Positions 49,546-58,369 of a DNA stretch of 64,000 nucleotides are shown here, in pieces (the first letter of the stretch is position 1; each line of letters begins with the position of its first letter). This DNA is from Leisingera sp. JC1 (lineage in GTDB: Bacteria; Pseudomonadota; Alphaproteobacteria; Rhodobacterales; Rhodobacteraceae). A program made the translations under genes and the position numbers. The notes beneath the pieces were generated by a model, which saw only the letters and a program-made list of their open reading frames with translations, ran no database searches and had not been told where the DNA came from. The stretch is from contig NZ_LYUZ01000057.1 of NCBI RefSeq assembly GCF_001679925.1, positions 25,524 to 89,523 on the forward strand. Reading direction: 5' to 3'.

Positions 49546-50016
49546 TCAGTTCCAGTCGATGAACTCTTCGAAGTCCTGCATCGCGCGGTTCCAGATTCCG
49601 ATCGTGCGGGCGAAATCATCCGCACTCATACCATTATCGCCCAGGAACACATCCATCTCAAGGCGAGCATCTCCGTCATCGTCGATGTACCCTCGTGAGA
49701 ACCGGTTTTCCGCGTTCCACTGATTGATCTTTGCCAGCCTGACACTTCCTTTGGTCGAGTATCCTGAGTAAAACTCCACAACTTCACAATCTGAATTGTT
49801 AGTGCAGCCATAATAAAGGATGGTGAAATTGTTGCCGTAGTAGTCAACTTTCAGGAGAGGATCACCCACGCTGTCAATGGTCACTTCGACCTCGGCACCT
49901 TCGTCCTTGAAGAAATTGGCGACGCTCTCGCCGGTCTTTGCCACCACATTGTCAGCCATCGCGGCTGCCGGGGACATCAGAACCGCAGCAGCGGTAATTG
50001 CTTTCAGCATATTCAT
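49546..50016 (-). CDS. YbjN-domain secreted protein
   Basis: This is a 156-residue protein with a signal peptide of about 21 residues. The YbjN/chaperone-like fold is suggested by the initial DEGAEVEVTIDSVGDP, the alternating aromatic strands with two cysteines (YYGCTNNSDCEVV), and the terminal helix RTIGIWNRAMQDF. YbjN proteins act as sensory or chaperone-like factors; the target here is unknown. The gene is somewhat less GC-rich than its neighbours. Confidence 0.8.
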   Translation of the reverse strand: MNMLKAITAAAVLMSPAAAMADNVVAKTGESVANFFKDEGAEVEVTIDSVGDPLLKVDYYGNNFTILYYGCTNNSDCEVVEFYSGYSTKGSVRLAKINQWNAENRFSRGYIDDDGDARLEMDVFLGDNGMSADDFARTIGIWNRAMQDFEEFIDWN

Positions 50017-50081
50017 TTGTCACTCCAAAAATCTTCGTCTTTGCAAACAGGCGCCGACGCAAATCCCCTCTGCGCGAGCAC

Positions 50082-53000
50082 TCAGGCCACCATCGCCTCT
50101 GCCTTCTTGAGGTCAACCGAAACGAGCTGGCTGACACCTTTTTCCTGCATGGTGACGCCGAAAAGCCGATCCATCCGTGCCATCGTCACCGCATGGTGGG
50201 TGATGATGAGGAAGCGGGTATCGGTCTGGCGGCACATCTCGTCCAGCAGATCGCAGAAGCGGGTCACGTTGGCGTCATCCAGCGGCGCGTCGACCTCGTC
50301 CAGCACACAGATCGGCGCCGGGTTCGACAGGAACACCGCAAAAATCAGTGCCATCGCGGTCAGCGTCTGCTCACCGCCGGAGAGCAGCGACAGGGTCGAC
50401 AGCTTCTTGCCCGGCGGCTGGCACATGATCTCAAGCCCCGCATCCAGCGGGTCGTCGCTTTCGACCATCACCAGGTTGGCCTCGCCACCGCCGAACAGAT
50501 GGGTGAACAGCATGGCAAAGCTGTTGTTCACCTGTTCGAACGCGGTCAGCAGCCGCTCGCGGCCCTCGCGGTTGAGGCTGGAAATCCCGTCGCGCAGGGT
50601 TTTCACCGCGCCTTCCAGGTCCAGTTTCTCGGCGACCAGCGTGTCGTGTTCGTCCTGGACGCCGCGGGCGTCTTCCTCGGCGCGCAGGTTGACCGCCCCC
50701 AAAGCATCGCGCTGGCGCTTATAGCGGTCCACATCGTGCTCCAGATCATCCGAGGCCGGCATTTCATCCGGCGACACGCCCAGTTTCTCCAGCAGCGCCT
50801 GCGGGGTGATCTGCTGCGCCTCGATGATCCGGCCCGCGGCCTGCGTGACGGCTTCCTTGGCCGCATCGCTGCGCGCCTCGGAACGCGCCCGCGCTTCGCG
50901 TGCTTCCGACGCCAGCCGCTCGCATTCGCGCTCCTTATGGACCGCCTCGCGCAATTCAGCCTCAGCTGCAATCAGTGCCTCGGTGGCTGCGGATTTACGC
51001 GCCTCCGCCTCGGAAATCGCCTCGTTCAGCTCTTCGCGTCTCTCGGCGATTTCCGCCGGAACCGCATTGGCTTCCTCCAGCTCCTCCTGCGAGGCTTCGC
51101 GGCGCTCCGCCAGCTCCTCGATCCGCGCCTCGGCGCTTTCCAGGCGGTGGCGCCAGCCGGACAGCTCCTTGGTCACCTCCTGCCCGCGCTTGGTGCGGGC
51201 CTCGCCCTCGCGGCGCAGCTCGTCATGGCTGGAACGATGGGTCAGCATGGTGATCCGCGCCGCCTCAACCGACTGCTTGATATCCTCAACCGCGGTGCGG
51301 GCCTGGTCCAGATCGCCAAGTTCCCCCAGCGCCTTTTCGGCTTCTTTCAGCTGCAGGCTGGCGTTCAGCGCGTCTTCTTCATGGCGCGACACCGCAATGC
51401 CAAGGGTTTCCAGCTTGCCCTCTGCCAGGTTGCGGTCGGCCTCGGCCCGGCTGAGCGCACGGGCCGCATCGGCCACCCGCTGATCCGCCACCCGGCGGGC
51501 CTGGCGGGCGTTCTGGTCGGCCAGCGTCACCTCTTCCAGCTTGCGCAGAAGCGTCTCATGCGCAGCCCTGGCACCATCAGCCTTGGCGCTGACCCGCTCC
51601 ATCTCCTGCTTCAGCGCTTCCAGCTTGTTCAGCTGTTCCAGCCGCAAGGCTGCTGCACTGGGCGCGTCCTCGGCCCAGGCGCGGTAGCCGTCCCAGCGCC
51701 ACAGGTCGCCTTCCAGCGTCACCAGCCGCTGTCCGGGCTGCAGCTGCGCCTGCAGACCCGCTGCTGCATCGCCATCCACCAGGCCGATCTGCGCCACCCG
51801 GCGCGACAGGGCATCGGGACCGGAAACAAACAGCGCCAAGGGCTGCACGCCCTCCGGCAGCGCCGCATCGCGGTCATAGCCCGGCAGGGACAGCCAGCCG
51901 GTCGGCCCGTCGGCATCCGCCAGCGGCGCGCGCAGATCATCAGCCAGCGCAGCACCCAGCGCCTTCTCATAGCCCGGCGAAACGGTCAGTTCGTCCAGAA
52001 CCTGACCGCCCTCGGCGGTGTCGCGCTCCACCAGCTTGGCCAGTGCGGTCACTTCAGCGCGCAGCGCCCCCAGCTCGCCCTCAGCCTCAGAGCGCTGCGA
52101 GCGTGCCTCAGCCTCGCGGGCTTGGGTCTCAGTGCGCGCCTCATCCGCCGCTTCCAGTGCTTCCTCTGCCATCTCCGAGGCTTCCCGCGCCTCTTCTTCA
52201 GCCGAGACAGCCGCCTCAAACTTCTCTGCCGCCAGCTCCAGCGCCTCCTGCGCCTCGCCTTGGGCAGCGCGGGCTTTCTCCGCCTCGCCCTCGGAACGGC
52301 CCAAAGCGCGCTGGCAGTCCTCGACCGCGCGCCGCGCCGACTGGTGGCGGGCTGCCAGACGGGCCACGTCCTCGGTCACCTGCGCCAGATGGTCCTCGCG
52401 CGCCTGCAGAATCGAGCCCGCATCGCGCGCCAGCTCCGCGGCCTCCGCCAGTTTTCCATCATAGCCGTCGCCGGCCTTGGACAGCTCGCGCTGCTCCCAT
52501 TCCAGCCGTTCGATGGTTTCGCCCGCGTCCTTGTTCAAGCCGGTCTCACGCTCAATATCGTTGCCCAGCTGCACGATCCGGCTGCTGAGCCGTTCGATAG
52601 TCTGGCGCGCCTGCGCCTCCTGATCACCCAGCGAGTCGCGCTGCACCACCAGCCGCTGCAGGATGGCTGCCGCAATGGCCTCTTCCTCGCGCAGGGGGGG
52701 CAGTTTTCCCTCAAACGTGCCGCGCTGGGTGGCAGCGGCACGCACCAGCGCCTCCGCCTTGGCGGCCTGCTCAACCCGCACCCGCAGCTCATCCTCTGAG
52801 GCCAGCCGCGCCTCATCCGCCTCGCGCCAACGGCGGTACAGCAGCATGCCCTCGGCCAGCCGCAGCTTCTCGCCGATCTCGCGGTAGCGCTGCGCCTGCC
52901 GTGCCTGCTTGGCCAGCTGCGCCAGCTGCGCCGCCAGCTGCTCGATCACGTCATCGACGCGCAGCAGATTGGCCTCGGTGTTCTTCAGCTTCAGCTCCGC

Positions 53001-53537
53001 CTCGTGACGGCGCTGATAGAGACCGGAGATCCCCGCAGCCTCTTCCAGAATGCGGCGGCGCGCCTTGGGCTTCGCGTTGATCAGCTCGGCAATCTGTCCC
53101 TGCCGCACCAGAGCCGGCGAGTGCGCACCGGTAGACGCATCGGCAAACAGCATCTGCACATCGCGCGCCCGCACGTCCTTGCCGTTGGACTTATAGGCGC
53201 TGCCCACATCGCGGGTGATCCGGCGCACAATCTCCAACCCGTCGGCATCGTTGAAGCCCGAAGGCGCCAGCCGCTCGGAGTTGTCGATGTTCAGGCTCAC
53301 CTCGGCAAAGTTGCGCGCGGGCCGCGACGAGGTGCCGGCAAAGATCACATCCTCCATGCCGCCGCCGCGCATCGCCTTGGCGCGGGTTTCCCCCATCACC
53401 CAGCGCAATGCCTCAAGAAGATTGGATTTGCCGCAACCGTTTGGCCCCACAACCCCTGTCAGCCCATCGGCAATGACCAGTTCGGTAGGATCAACAAAGC
53501 TTTTGAAGCCGTTCAGCCTGAGCTTGGAAAACCGCAA
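50082..53537 (-). CDS. smc: Chromosome segregation protein SMC
   Basis: SMC is the ATPase of bacterial condensin, which organises the chromosome with ScpA and ScpB. The 1151-residue protein has Walker A GPNGCGKS at 31-38, long coiled coils on each side, a hinge near residues 510-640, the signature LSGGEQ from 1052, and Walker B VLDEVDAPLDD at 1078-1088. Length and motif order are normal. scpA/scpB are not in the window. Confidence 0.97.
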   Translation of the reverse strand: MRFSKLRLNGFKSFVDPTELVIADGLTGVVGPNGCGKSNLLEALRWVMGETRAKAMRGGGMEDVIFAGTSSRPARNFAEVSLNIDNSERLAPSGFNDADGLEIVRRITRDVGSAYKSNGKDVRARDVQMLFADASTGAHSPALVRQGQIAELINAKPKARRRILEEAAGISGLYQRRHEAELKLKNTEANLLRVDDVIEQLAAQLAQLAKQARQAQRYREIGEKLRLAEGMLLYRRWREADEARLASEDELRVRVEQAAKAEALVRAAATQRGTFEGKLPPLREEEAIAAAILQRLVVQRDSLGDQEAQARQTIERLSSRIVQLGNDIERETGLNKDAGETIERLEWEQRELSKAGDGYDGKLAEAAELARDAGSILQAREDHLAQVTEDVARLAARHQSARRAVEDCQRALGRSEGEAEKARAAQGEAQEALELAAEKFEAAVSAEEEAREASEMAEEALEAADEARTETQAREAEARSQRSEAEGELGALRAEVTALAKLVERDTAEGGQVLDELTVSPGYEKALGAALADDLRAPLADADGPTGWLSLPGYDRDAALPEGVQPLALFVSGPDALSRRVAQIGLVDGDAAAGLQAQLQPGQRLVTLEGDLWRWDGYRAWAEDAPSAAALRLEQLNKLEALKQEMERVSAKADGARAAHETLLRKLEEVTLADQNARQARRVADQRVADAARALSRAEADRNLAEGKLETLGIAVSRHEEDALNASLQLKEAEKALGELGDLDQARTAVEDIKQSVEAARITMLTHRSSHDELRREGEARTKRGQEVTKELSGWRHRLESAEARIEELAERREASQEELEEANAVPAEIAERREELNEAISEAEARKSAATEALIAAEAELREAVHKERECERLASEAREARARSEARSDAAKEAVTQAAGRIIEAQQITPQALLEKLGVSPDEMPASDDLEHDVDRYKRQRDALGAVNLRAEEDARGVQDEHDTLVAEKLDLEGAVKTLRDGISSLNREGRERLLTAFEQVNNSFAMLFTHLFGGGEANLVMVESDDPLDAGLEIMCQPPGKKLSTLSLLSGGEQTLTAMALIFAVFLSNPAPICVLDEVDAPLDDANVTRFCDLLDEMCRQTDTRFLIITHHAVTMARMDRLFGVTMQEKGVSQLVSVDLKKAEAMVA

Positions 53538-53702
53538 AGCTGCCCCTTCGTGATTCCGTATCGAGAAAGTTCAGCGGTTCCTACCCGTTGAGTCAACGCT
53601 CCGCACCCCCAAATCGGGGTGAATTCTGCTCAAAACACACCATATCTTGTGGATAACCCGCAGGACCCGGCGGTGTTTTGCCAAGCCAGGGGAGTTTAGG
53701 CG

Positions 53703-54911
53703 TCAGGCTGACCGCAACAACCGCCCCAGCCGGGCAATGCCTTCCTCGATGGCTGTATGGTTGGAATTGGAGAAACTCAACCGGATCGTGTTCTGGCCGC
53801 TGCCGTCGGCAAAAAACGCCTGACCGGGGACAAAGGCTACCCGTTCCGTCTCCAGCGAACGCGCCAGCAAGTCTGCCCCGCTCATGCCAGCCGGCAGGGT
53901 CACCCAGATGAACATCCCGCCCTCGGGCCGGGTCCACTCCACGCCCTCCGGCATATGTTCCGCCATGGCCGCCAGCATCACGTCGCGGCGGCGCTGATAA
54001 ACCGCGCGCAGCTGCTCAACATGTGCGTCGAAACAGGTCTCGGCCACGCCATGCACAGCCATCTGGTTGATCGACGAGGTATGCAGGTCCGCCGCCTGTT
54101 TCAGCAGCACCATCTGTGCAATCACCGGCTTGGCCGCCACTGCCCAGCCGATCCGCACCCCCGGCGCCAGCGTCTTGCTGAAGGTGCCGCAATAGATCGT
54201 CCGGCAATCCTCGATCGAGCCCTTCTGTTCAATCTCCAGCGCCAGCACCGGCAGCACCGGCGCCCCGTCATAGCGCAGCGACTGATAGGCCGCGTCCTCG
54301 ATGACCGCACAGTCCAGCGTGCCCGCGATGTCCAACAGCCGCAACCGTCCGGCACGGTCCAGCGTTTCCCCGGTCGGGTTGGCGAAGTCCGGCGACAGAT
54401 AGGCGAATTTCACTGCACTCCCCGCCGCTGCCGCGCCCTCGGCATAGCTTTCCGCAGTGCGGTTCCCGTTCAGCGACAGCCGGTCATAGCGCGGCTCATA
54501 AGCGTTGAAGGCCGCCAGCGCCCCCAGGTAGGTCGGCCAGCCGACCAGCGCTGTATCGCCCGGCGACAGGAACAGCTTGCCCAAGTAATCCAGTGCCTGC
54601 TGCGAACCAGAGGTGATCAGCACGTTCTCAGGCTCACAGGAAATGCCGATCTTCGCCATCTCCGCCACGATCCACTGGCGCAGCGGCAGGTAGCCCTCGC
54701 TGACGGAATACTGCAGCGCCTGCGCCTGCCGGTCCGGTGCCAGCGCGGTCTTGAAGGCTTCGGCGAACTCATCCGCCGGAAACAACGCCGGATCGGGGAT
54801 ACCGCCGGCAAAGGAGATGATATCCGGCTGGTCCAGCAGTTTCAGAAGCTCGCGGATTTCCGACGCCTTCATCCGGCTGTTGCGGGTGGCAAATATCTGG
54901 TCCAGCTGCAT
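53703..54911 (-). CDS. PLP-dependent aminotransferase (class I/II, 2-aminoadipate/KAT-like)
   Basis: This is a fold-type I aminotransferase of 402 residues. FAGGIPDPALFP near residue 35 and the PLP lysine in CGTFSKTLAPGVRIG are typical of the LysN/KAT-II group. Substrates could be aminoadipate, branched or aromatic amino acids. ATG 54911 has AGGGGAG upstream. It is divergent from the FCD regulator and shares the control region with two GTCA-N7-TGAC sites, so it is a likely target of that regulator. Confidence 0.88.
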   Translation of the reverse strand: MQLDQIFATRNSRMKASEIRELLKLLDQPDIISFAGGIPDPALFPADEFAEAFKTALAPDRQAQALQYSVSEGYLPLRQWIVAEMAKIGISCEPENVLITSGSQQALDYLGKLFLSPGDTALVGWPTYLGALAAFNAYEPRYDRLSLNGNRTAESYAEGAAAAGSAVKFAYLSPDFANPTGETLDRAGRLRLLDIAGTLDCAVIEDAAYQSLRYDGAPVLPVLALEIEQKGSIEDCRTIYCGTFSKTLAPGVRIGWAVAAKPVIAQMVLLKQAADLHTSSINQMAVHGVAETCFDAHVEQLRAVYQRRRDVMLAAMAEHMPEGVEWTRPEGGMFIWVTLPAGMSGADLLARSLETERVAFVPGQAFFADGSGQNTIRLSFSNSNHTAIEEGIARLGRLLRSA

Positions 54912-54963
54912 GGCTCTCCCCTCGCTCAACAACTAGGGCCACGGTAGGCGGCGCCAAATTAAA

Positions 54964-54978
54964 GTCAATAATACTGAC
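54964..54978. promoter_or_regulatory. Operator candidate 1: GTCA-N7-TGAC
   Basis: GTCA (54964-54967), ATAATAC, TGAC (54975-54978). It lies 53-67 bp before the aminotransferase start and has the same design and spacer length as the second site 70 bp away. FCD/GntR dimers bind such inverted repeats, though usually with shorter spacers. Confidence 0.6.
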
Positions 54979-55033
54979 CTATTGTTACAGCCTTCGTGAT
55001 GCGCTCCGCTCTTGCGGCCATCCGCCCCGCGTG

Positions 55034-55048
55034 GTCATATAAATTGAC
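55034..55048. promoter_or_regulatory. Operator candidate 2: GTCA-N7-TGAC (within TGGTCA-N7-TGACCA)
   Basis: GTCA (55034-55037), TATAAAT, TGAC (55045-55048), extended to a 6-bp repeat TGGTCA/TGACCA. It ends 20 bp before the regulator start. It overlaps a possible -10 element (CATATA, 55036-55041, with TTGCGG 17 bp upstream), so binding would repress the regulator gene. Confidence 0.6.
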
Positions 55049-55068
55049 CAATCCGCCAGAGCGACCAG

Positions 55069-55839
55069 ATGCCCTTCCAGAAAGTCCAGCCAGAAAAACT
55101 CTCCGCCTCCGTCGTCAAGCAGATCGAGCAGCTGATCCTGCGCGGCATTCTTTCGCCCGGCGAACGGCTGCCAGCCGAACGGGAACTGGCCGAAAGGCTC
55201 GGCGTCTCCCGCCCATCCTTGCGCGACGCCATCGGCGAGCTGCAGCAACGCGGCCTGCTGGCCTCCAAGGCCGGTTCCGGCGTGTTTGTCGCCGATGTCC
55301 TAGGGTCCGCTTTCTCGCCTGCCCTGATCCAGCTGTTCGCCACCCATGACGAGGCGGTGTTCGACTACCTCAACTTCCGCCGAGACATGGAGGGGCTGGC
55401 CGCCGAGCGCGCTGCCCGCTTCGGGTCAGACTATGACCTGCAGGTGATCCAGGCGATCTTTGACAAGATGAAAGCAGCCGGCAATCCCGCCGTGTCCGAG
55501 GAAGCGGCCAAGCTCGATGCCCAGTTCCACTCCGCCATTATGGACGCCAGCCACAACGTCATCATGCTGCACATGATGCGTTCGATGTTCGATCTGCTAC
55601 GCGAAGGTGTTTTCTACAACCGCCGCATCATGTTCCAGCAGCACACCACCTATGAGGCGCTCCTGGAACAGCACCGCGCCATCAACGCCGCCCTGCAGGC
55701 CCGCGACCCGCAAGCCGCCCGCACCGCGGTCGAGGCGCATCTGGACTATGTGAAACAGGCCCTCACCGACCACCAGCGCGCCGAACGCAACGCCGAAGTG
55801 GCAAAGCAACGGCTGGAGCATGAGACCGGGAAGGGGTGA
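55069..55839 (+). CDS. GntR-family regulator, FadR/FCD subfamily
   Basis: This 256-residue repressor has an N-terminal winged helix-turn-helix (about 1-75; ERLPAERELAERLGVSRPSLRDAI) and a C-terminal FCD ligand domain. FCD metal-binding residues are visible (Asp/His in LDAQFHSAI, His in EQHRAI and EAHLD). PdhR/LldR-like regulators of this type respond to small carboxylates. It probably controls itself and the divergent aminotransferase through the two GTCA-N7-TGAC sites. An AT-rich orphan gene follows 4 bp after the stop and may be in its operon. Confidence 0.92.
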   Translation: MPFQKVQPEKLSASVVKQIEQLILRGILSPGERLPAERELAERLGVSRPSLRDAIGELQQRGLLASKAGSGVFVADVLGSAFSPALIQLFATHDEAVFDYLNFRRDMEGLAAERAARFGSDYDLQVIQAIFDKMKAAGNPAVSEEAAKLDAQFHSAIMDASHNVIMLHMMRSMFDLLREGVFYNRRIMFQQHTTYEALLEQHRAINAALQARDPQAARTAVEAHLDYVKQALTDHQRAERNAEVAKQRLEHETGKG

Positions 55840-55843
55840 AGGA

Positions 55844-56779
55844 ATGCGTCAACCAAAGCCAGACCAAATTATTGAATGGAAGCAAAGACGCGGACCGCAA
55901 TCAGGTCCAGCATTTGACATACTTGCAAACTTGCGAGAGCTCAAAGGAGTCTGGAAAGCATCTCCTTCCGAACATCTGGCAGAATTTATACCCATGCGGA
56001 TTGCCACATACATCGAGGTCTACGTAAGAGACATTGTTCGAGAGCTAGTCGACGTTGGAGACCCTTACACTGAAGCTGGAGGAAAACTGGTAAAAAGCGC
56101 CAAGCTGGACCTTGTTTTTGCTGCTCACCTAGCGGGCAAAAAATTATCACTTGGCGACTTTGTCGCCCACTCCATTTCTATAAATGGCATTGATGCAGTT
56201 GTTTCCAGCTTGTCAGGGTTGATTGAGGGTTTTGTTCCTAAGCTGAAAAACTCCCATGAGCTTTGGGCCGAAGAAGCCAACACTTGGCCCCACCCTCCAA
56301 TAATCGAAGACTACGACAGAACGATTGGCACTCTTTCAGAGATGTTTGAAATTCGACATGTACTAACACATGAGCTGCCCAAGGAATCTGTGGTCGAGCA
56401 TTTAGACCTAGATTGGCTATGTGAAGCAGCTTGTAAGTTTGTCGACGCATGCGACTGGGTAGTGGTTTCCGAACTACACTCTTCCCTGCCGCGCACTCAA
56501 ACTACGATGAACGTAAACGCAGCTGAACAACTCAATTCAACACTTGAAAGATTGACATCGACCGCAAATGAATTGGAAGGACTATCGGGCCTCAACCAAC
56601 AAGATGTTGCCGACGTTCAGGAGAAGTGGAAAGAGTTTGCAGAGGCGGAGGCCTCGCTGGTTGCTTCTCGGGTAGAAGGCGGTTCCATGTACTCAATGGT
56701 ATGGTCGTCAGCAAAGGAAAGATTAGCTGAAGATCGGATCTTACAATTGCAGCGTCTAAAAGCTAGCTGGATGGACTAG
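55844..56779 (+). CDS. Orphan protein: HEPN-like domain fused to an LprI/DUF1311-like domain
   Basis: This 311-residue protein is unlike its neighbours in composition: lines I counted are 45-50% GC. Residues about 20-215 are helical and contain R171-H-V-L-T-H176, an R-x4-H motif within FEIRHVLTHELPK, as in HEPN ribonuclease domains. Residues about 235-306 follow the LprI (DUF1311) pattern: a KWKEFAEAEA helix, then EGGS, then ERLAEDR, but both conserved cysteines are Ala. There is no signal peptide, so it is probably cytoplasmic, whereas true LprI proteins are secreted. ATG 55844 has AAGGGG seven bases upstream. It could be a toxin-like or defence nuclease without a visible antitoxin; function unproven. 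Confidence 0.75.
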   Translation: MRQPKPDQIIEWKQRRGPQSGPAFDILANLRELKGVWKASPSEHLAEFIPMRIATYIEVYVRDIVRELVDVGDPYTEAGGKLVKSAKLDLVFAAHLAGKKLSLGDFVAHSISINGIDAVVSSLSGLIEGFVPKLKNSHELWAEEANTWPHPPIIEDYDRTIGTLSEMFEIRHVLTHELPKESVVEHLDLDWLCEAACKFVDACDWVVVSELHSSLPRTQTTMNVNAAEQLNSTLERLTSTANELEGLSGLNQQDVADVQEKWKEFAEAEASLVASRVEGGSMYSMVWSSAKERLAEDRILQLQRLKASWMD

Positions 56780-56813
56780 AGTGGGCAGCCCCCACCATTA
56801 GAAGGAAGCCAGA

Positions 56814-56848
56814 AACAAAAAACCCGGCCACTCGGACCGGGTTCTTTT
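56814..56848. terminator. Bidirectional terminator between the HEPN-like gene and atpF
   Basis: AACCCGG (56821-56827) pairs with CCGGGTT (56837-56843). T residues follow on the plus strand and a run of A precedes it, giving T residues on the minus strand. It can end both the plus-strand orphan gene and the minus-strand atp operon. Confidence 0.88.
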
Positions 56849-56871
56849 AATTTGTCTGTATCAGCCAGCGC

Positions 56872-57429
56872 TTAGTGCAGCTTGGCATCCACATCCGCGA
56901 TGGCGGCGTCGATCAGCTTGTTGGCCTCGGTCGCGGTCATCTGCTTGGAGATCACCTGATCCGCGGCAGCAACAGCGATGGAGATTGCCTGGTCGCGCAC
57001 TTCCTTCACAGCCGAAGCTTCTGCCGAGGCAATCTGATCCTCAGCAGCCGCCAGACGGCGGGCGATGGAGGTTTCCAGGTCCGCTTTCGCCTGCTCGGCT
57101 GCACGGGCAGCTTCGTCACGGGCGGCAGCCACGATCTGGTCGGCCTGGGCCTGAACTTCCTGCTGCTTGCGCTCATAAGACGCCAGAACGGTCTGGGCCT
57201 CTTCACGCAGGGCGCGGGCTTCGTCCAGTTCCTTCTGGATGCCTTCGGCGCGGTTGTCGAGCTGGCCAGCCAGCAGCGACGGCACCTTGGCAAACAGCAG
57301 AATGCCGATGAACAGCAGGAATGCCAGCGCAACAACCAGGTTGGTGTTGGACAGGTCCATGCCGCCGCCGGCAGCAAATGCAGGCGAAGCCGCGCCAAGG
57401 GTCAGGGCAAGAGCGAGAATGTTGCGCAT
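56872..57429 (-). CDS. atpF: ATP synthase F0 subunit b
   Basis: Subunit b is part of the peripheral stalk linking F0 to F1. The 185-residue protein has an N-terminal hydrophobic leader (possibly a cleaved signal, AFAAGGG), one transmembrane helix at about 31-50, then a long charged helix rich in Ala, Glu and Gln. ATG 57429 with AAGGA upstream was chosen over the open frame to 57501. It is the last gene of the F0 operon. Confidence 0.93.
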   Translation of the reverse strand: MRNILALALTLGAASPAFAAGGGMDLSNTNLVVALAFLLFIGILLFAKVPSLLAGQLDNRAEGIQKELDEARALREEAQTVLASYERKQQEVQAQADQIVAAARDEAARAAEQAKADLETSIARRLAAAEDQIASAEASAVKEVRDQAISIAVAAADQVISKQMTATEANKLIDAAIADVDAKLH

Positions 57430-57433
57430 GTCC

Positions 57434-57961
57434 TTATCCTTTCGTCCGCTCGGCAACTGCCTTGGCAATTGCGTCTTTGTCTGCCGAACCACCCAGAGCA
57501 ACGACCAGCGCTTCTGCGGTATCGGTGGCCACGGCCTTCACGCTTTCCAGCGCGCCTGCCTTGATTTCGGCGATAGCCTTTTCGGATTCGGCAGCCTTGG
57601 CAGCGATCTGCTCGTCTGCTTTGGCGATGGCCTCATCCAGCCCGGCCTGAATTTCTGCGCGGGTCTCGGCAGCAATGCGCTGCGTTTCCGCACGGGCATC
57701 CGCCAGAGCTTTGTTATATGCGTTTTCGGCCTCGACAGCCTTGGCTTTCAGGTCTTCAGCCGCGGCGAGGTCGTTGGTGATGGTCCCCTGACGCTCGGCC
57801 AGCACCGCAGCAATGCGGGGCAGCGCGACGCGCGACAGGATGAGGTAGATCACGACCAGGGCGACCACGAGCCAGAAGATCTGGTTCCCGAAGGTCGAGA
57901 AGTCCAGCTGCGGCATTGCGGAACCGCCGCCGTGTGCTGCCTCTTGCGTATTTGATGCCAT
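57434..57961 (-). CDS. atpF': ATP synthase F0 subunit b' (second stalk subunit)
   Basis: This 175-residue protein is the partner of b in the two-gene stalk of alphaproteobacteria and cyanobacteria. It has a soluble N-terminus, one transmembrane helix (about 28-48; [19 protein letters not shown]) and a long Ala/Glu/Lys coiled coil. It is 4 bp from atpF, so translation is probably coupled. Confidence 0.93.
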   Translation of the reverse strand: MASNTQEAAHGGGSAMPQLDFSTFGNQIFWLVVALVVIYLILSRVALPRIAAVLAERQGTITNDLAAAEDLKAKAVEAENAYNKALADARAETQRIAAETRAEIQAGLDEAIAKADEQIAAKAAESEKAIAEIKAGALESVKAVATDTAEALVVALGGSADKDAIAKAVAERTKG

Positions 57962-58044
57962 GTCGTCCTCCCAGGAACTTGCCGTTACACCGGGCAGCGC
58001 AGGATCTGCACTGCCCGGCCGTAAGGAAATAGGTTCCTAAGGTC

Positions 58045-58281
58045 TTAGACGGCGAACATCAGCAGCAGAGCGACCAGGAACGAGAAGATGCCCAGTGCTT
58101 CTGCAAACGCGATGCCGATGAACAGGGTTGCGGTCTGGCCGGCAGCTGCCGACGGGTTACGCAGAGCGCCTGCCAGGAAGTTGCCAGCCACGTGGCCCAC
58201 ACCGATTGCGGCTGCGCCGGAACCGATTGCTGCCAGGCCTGCGCCGACGAACTGACCGAGTTGTGCGATATCGCCTTCCAT
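58045..58281 (-). CDS. atpE: ATP synthase F0 subunit c
   Basis: Subunit c forms the proton-driven rotor ring. The 78-residue hairpin has two hydrophobic helices joined by the polar loop ALRNPSA, with the proton-carrying Glu61 in [10 protein letters not shown]. The Gly-rich first helix is typical. It has its own good ribosome-binding site and wide gaps on both sides (88 and 83 bp), which fits the need for many copies. Confidence 0.97.
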   Translation of the reverse strand: MEGDIAQLGQFVGAGLAAIGSGAAAIGVGHVAGNFLAGALRNPSAAAGQTATLFIGIAFAEALGIFSFLVALLLMFAV

Positions 58282-58369
58282 GATTTCTCTCCTTACGATG
58301 GAATGTGGTGATTTCTAGGGTGGGCGGGGCCGCTCAGGGCGCCGCCCGGTAAGCTTTCAGATCCTGGCC

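Noticed and set aside
49998-52799. 933-codon plus-strand frame opposite smc
   Set aside because: Shadow of the SMC coiled-coil region. No domains, and smc itself has intact Walker and signature motifs.
55820-55843. Start of the HEPN-like gene at 55820 within the regulator gene
   Set aside because: It would overlap the regulator by 20 bp; ATG 55844 has the better ribosome-binding site.
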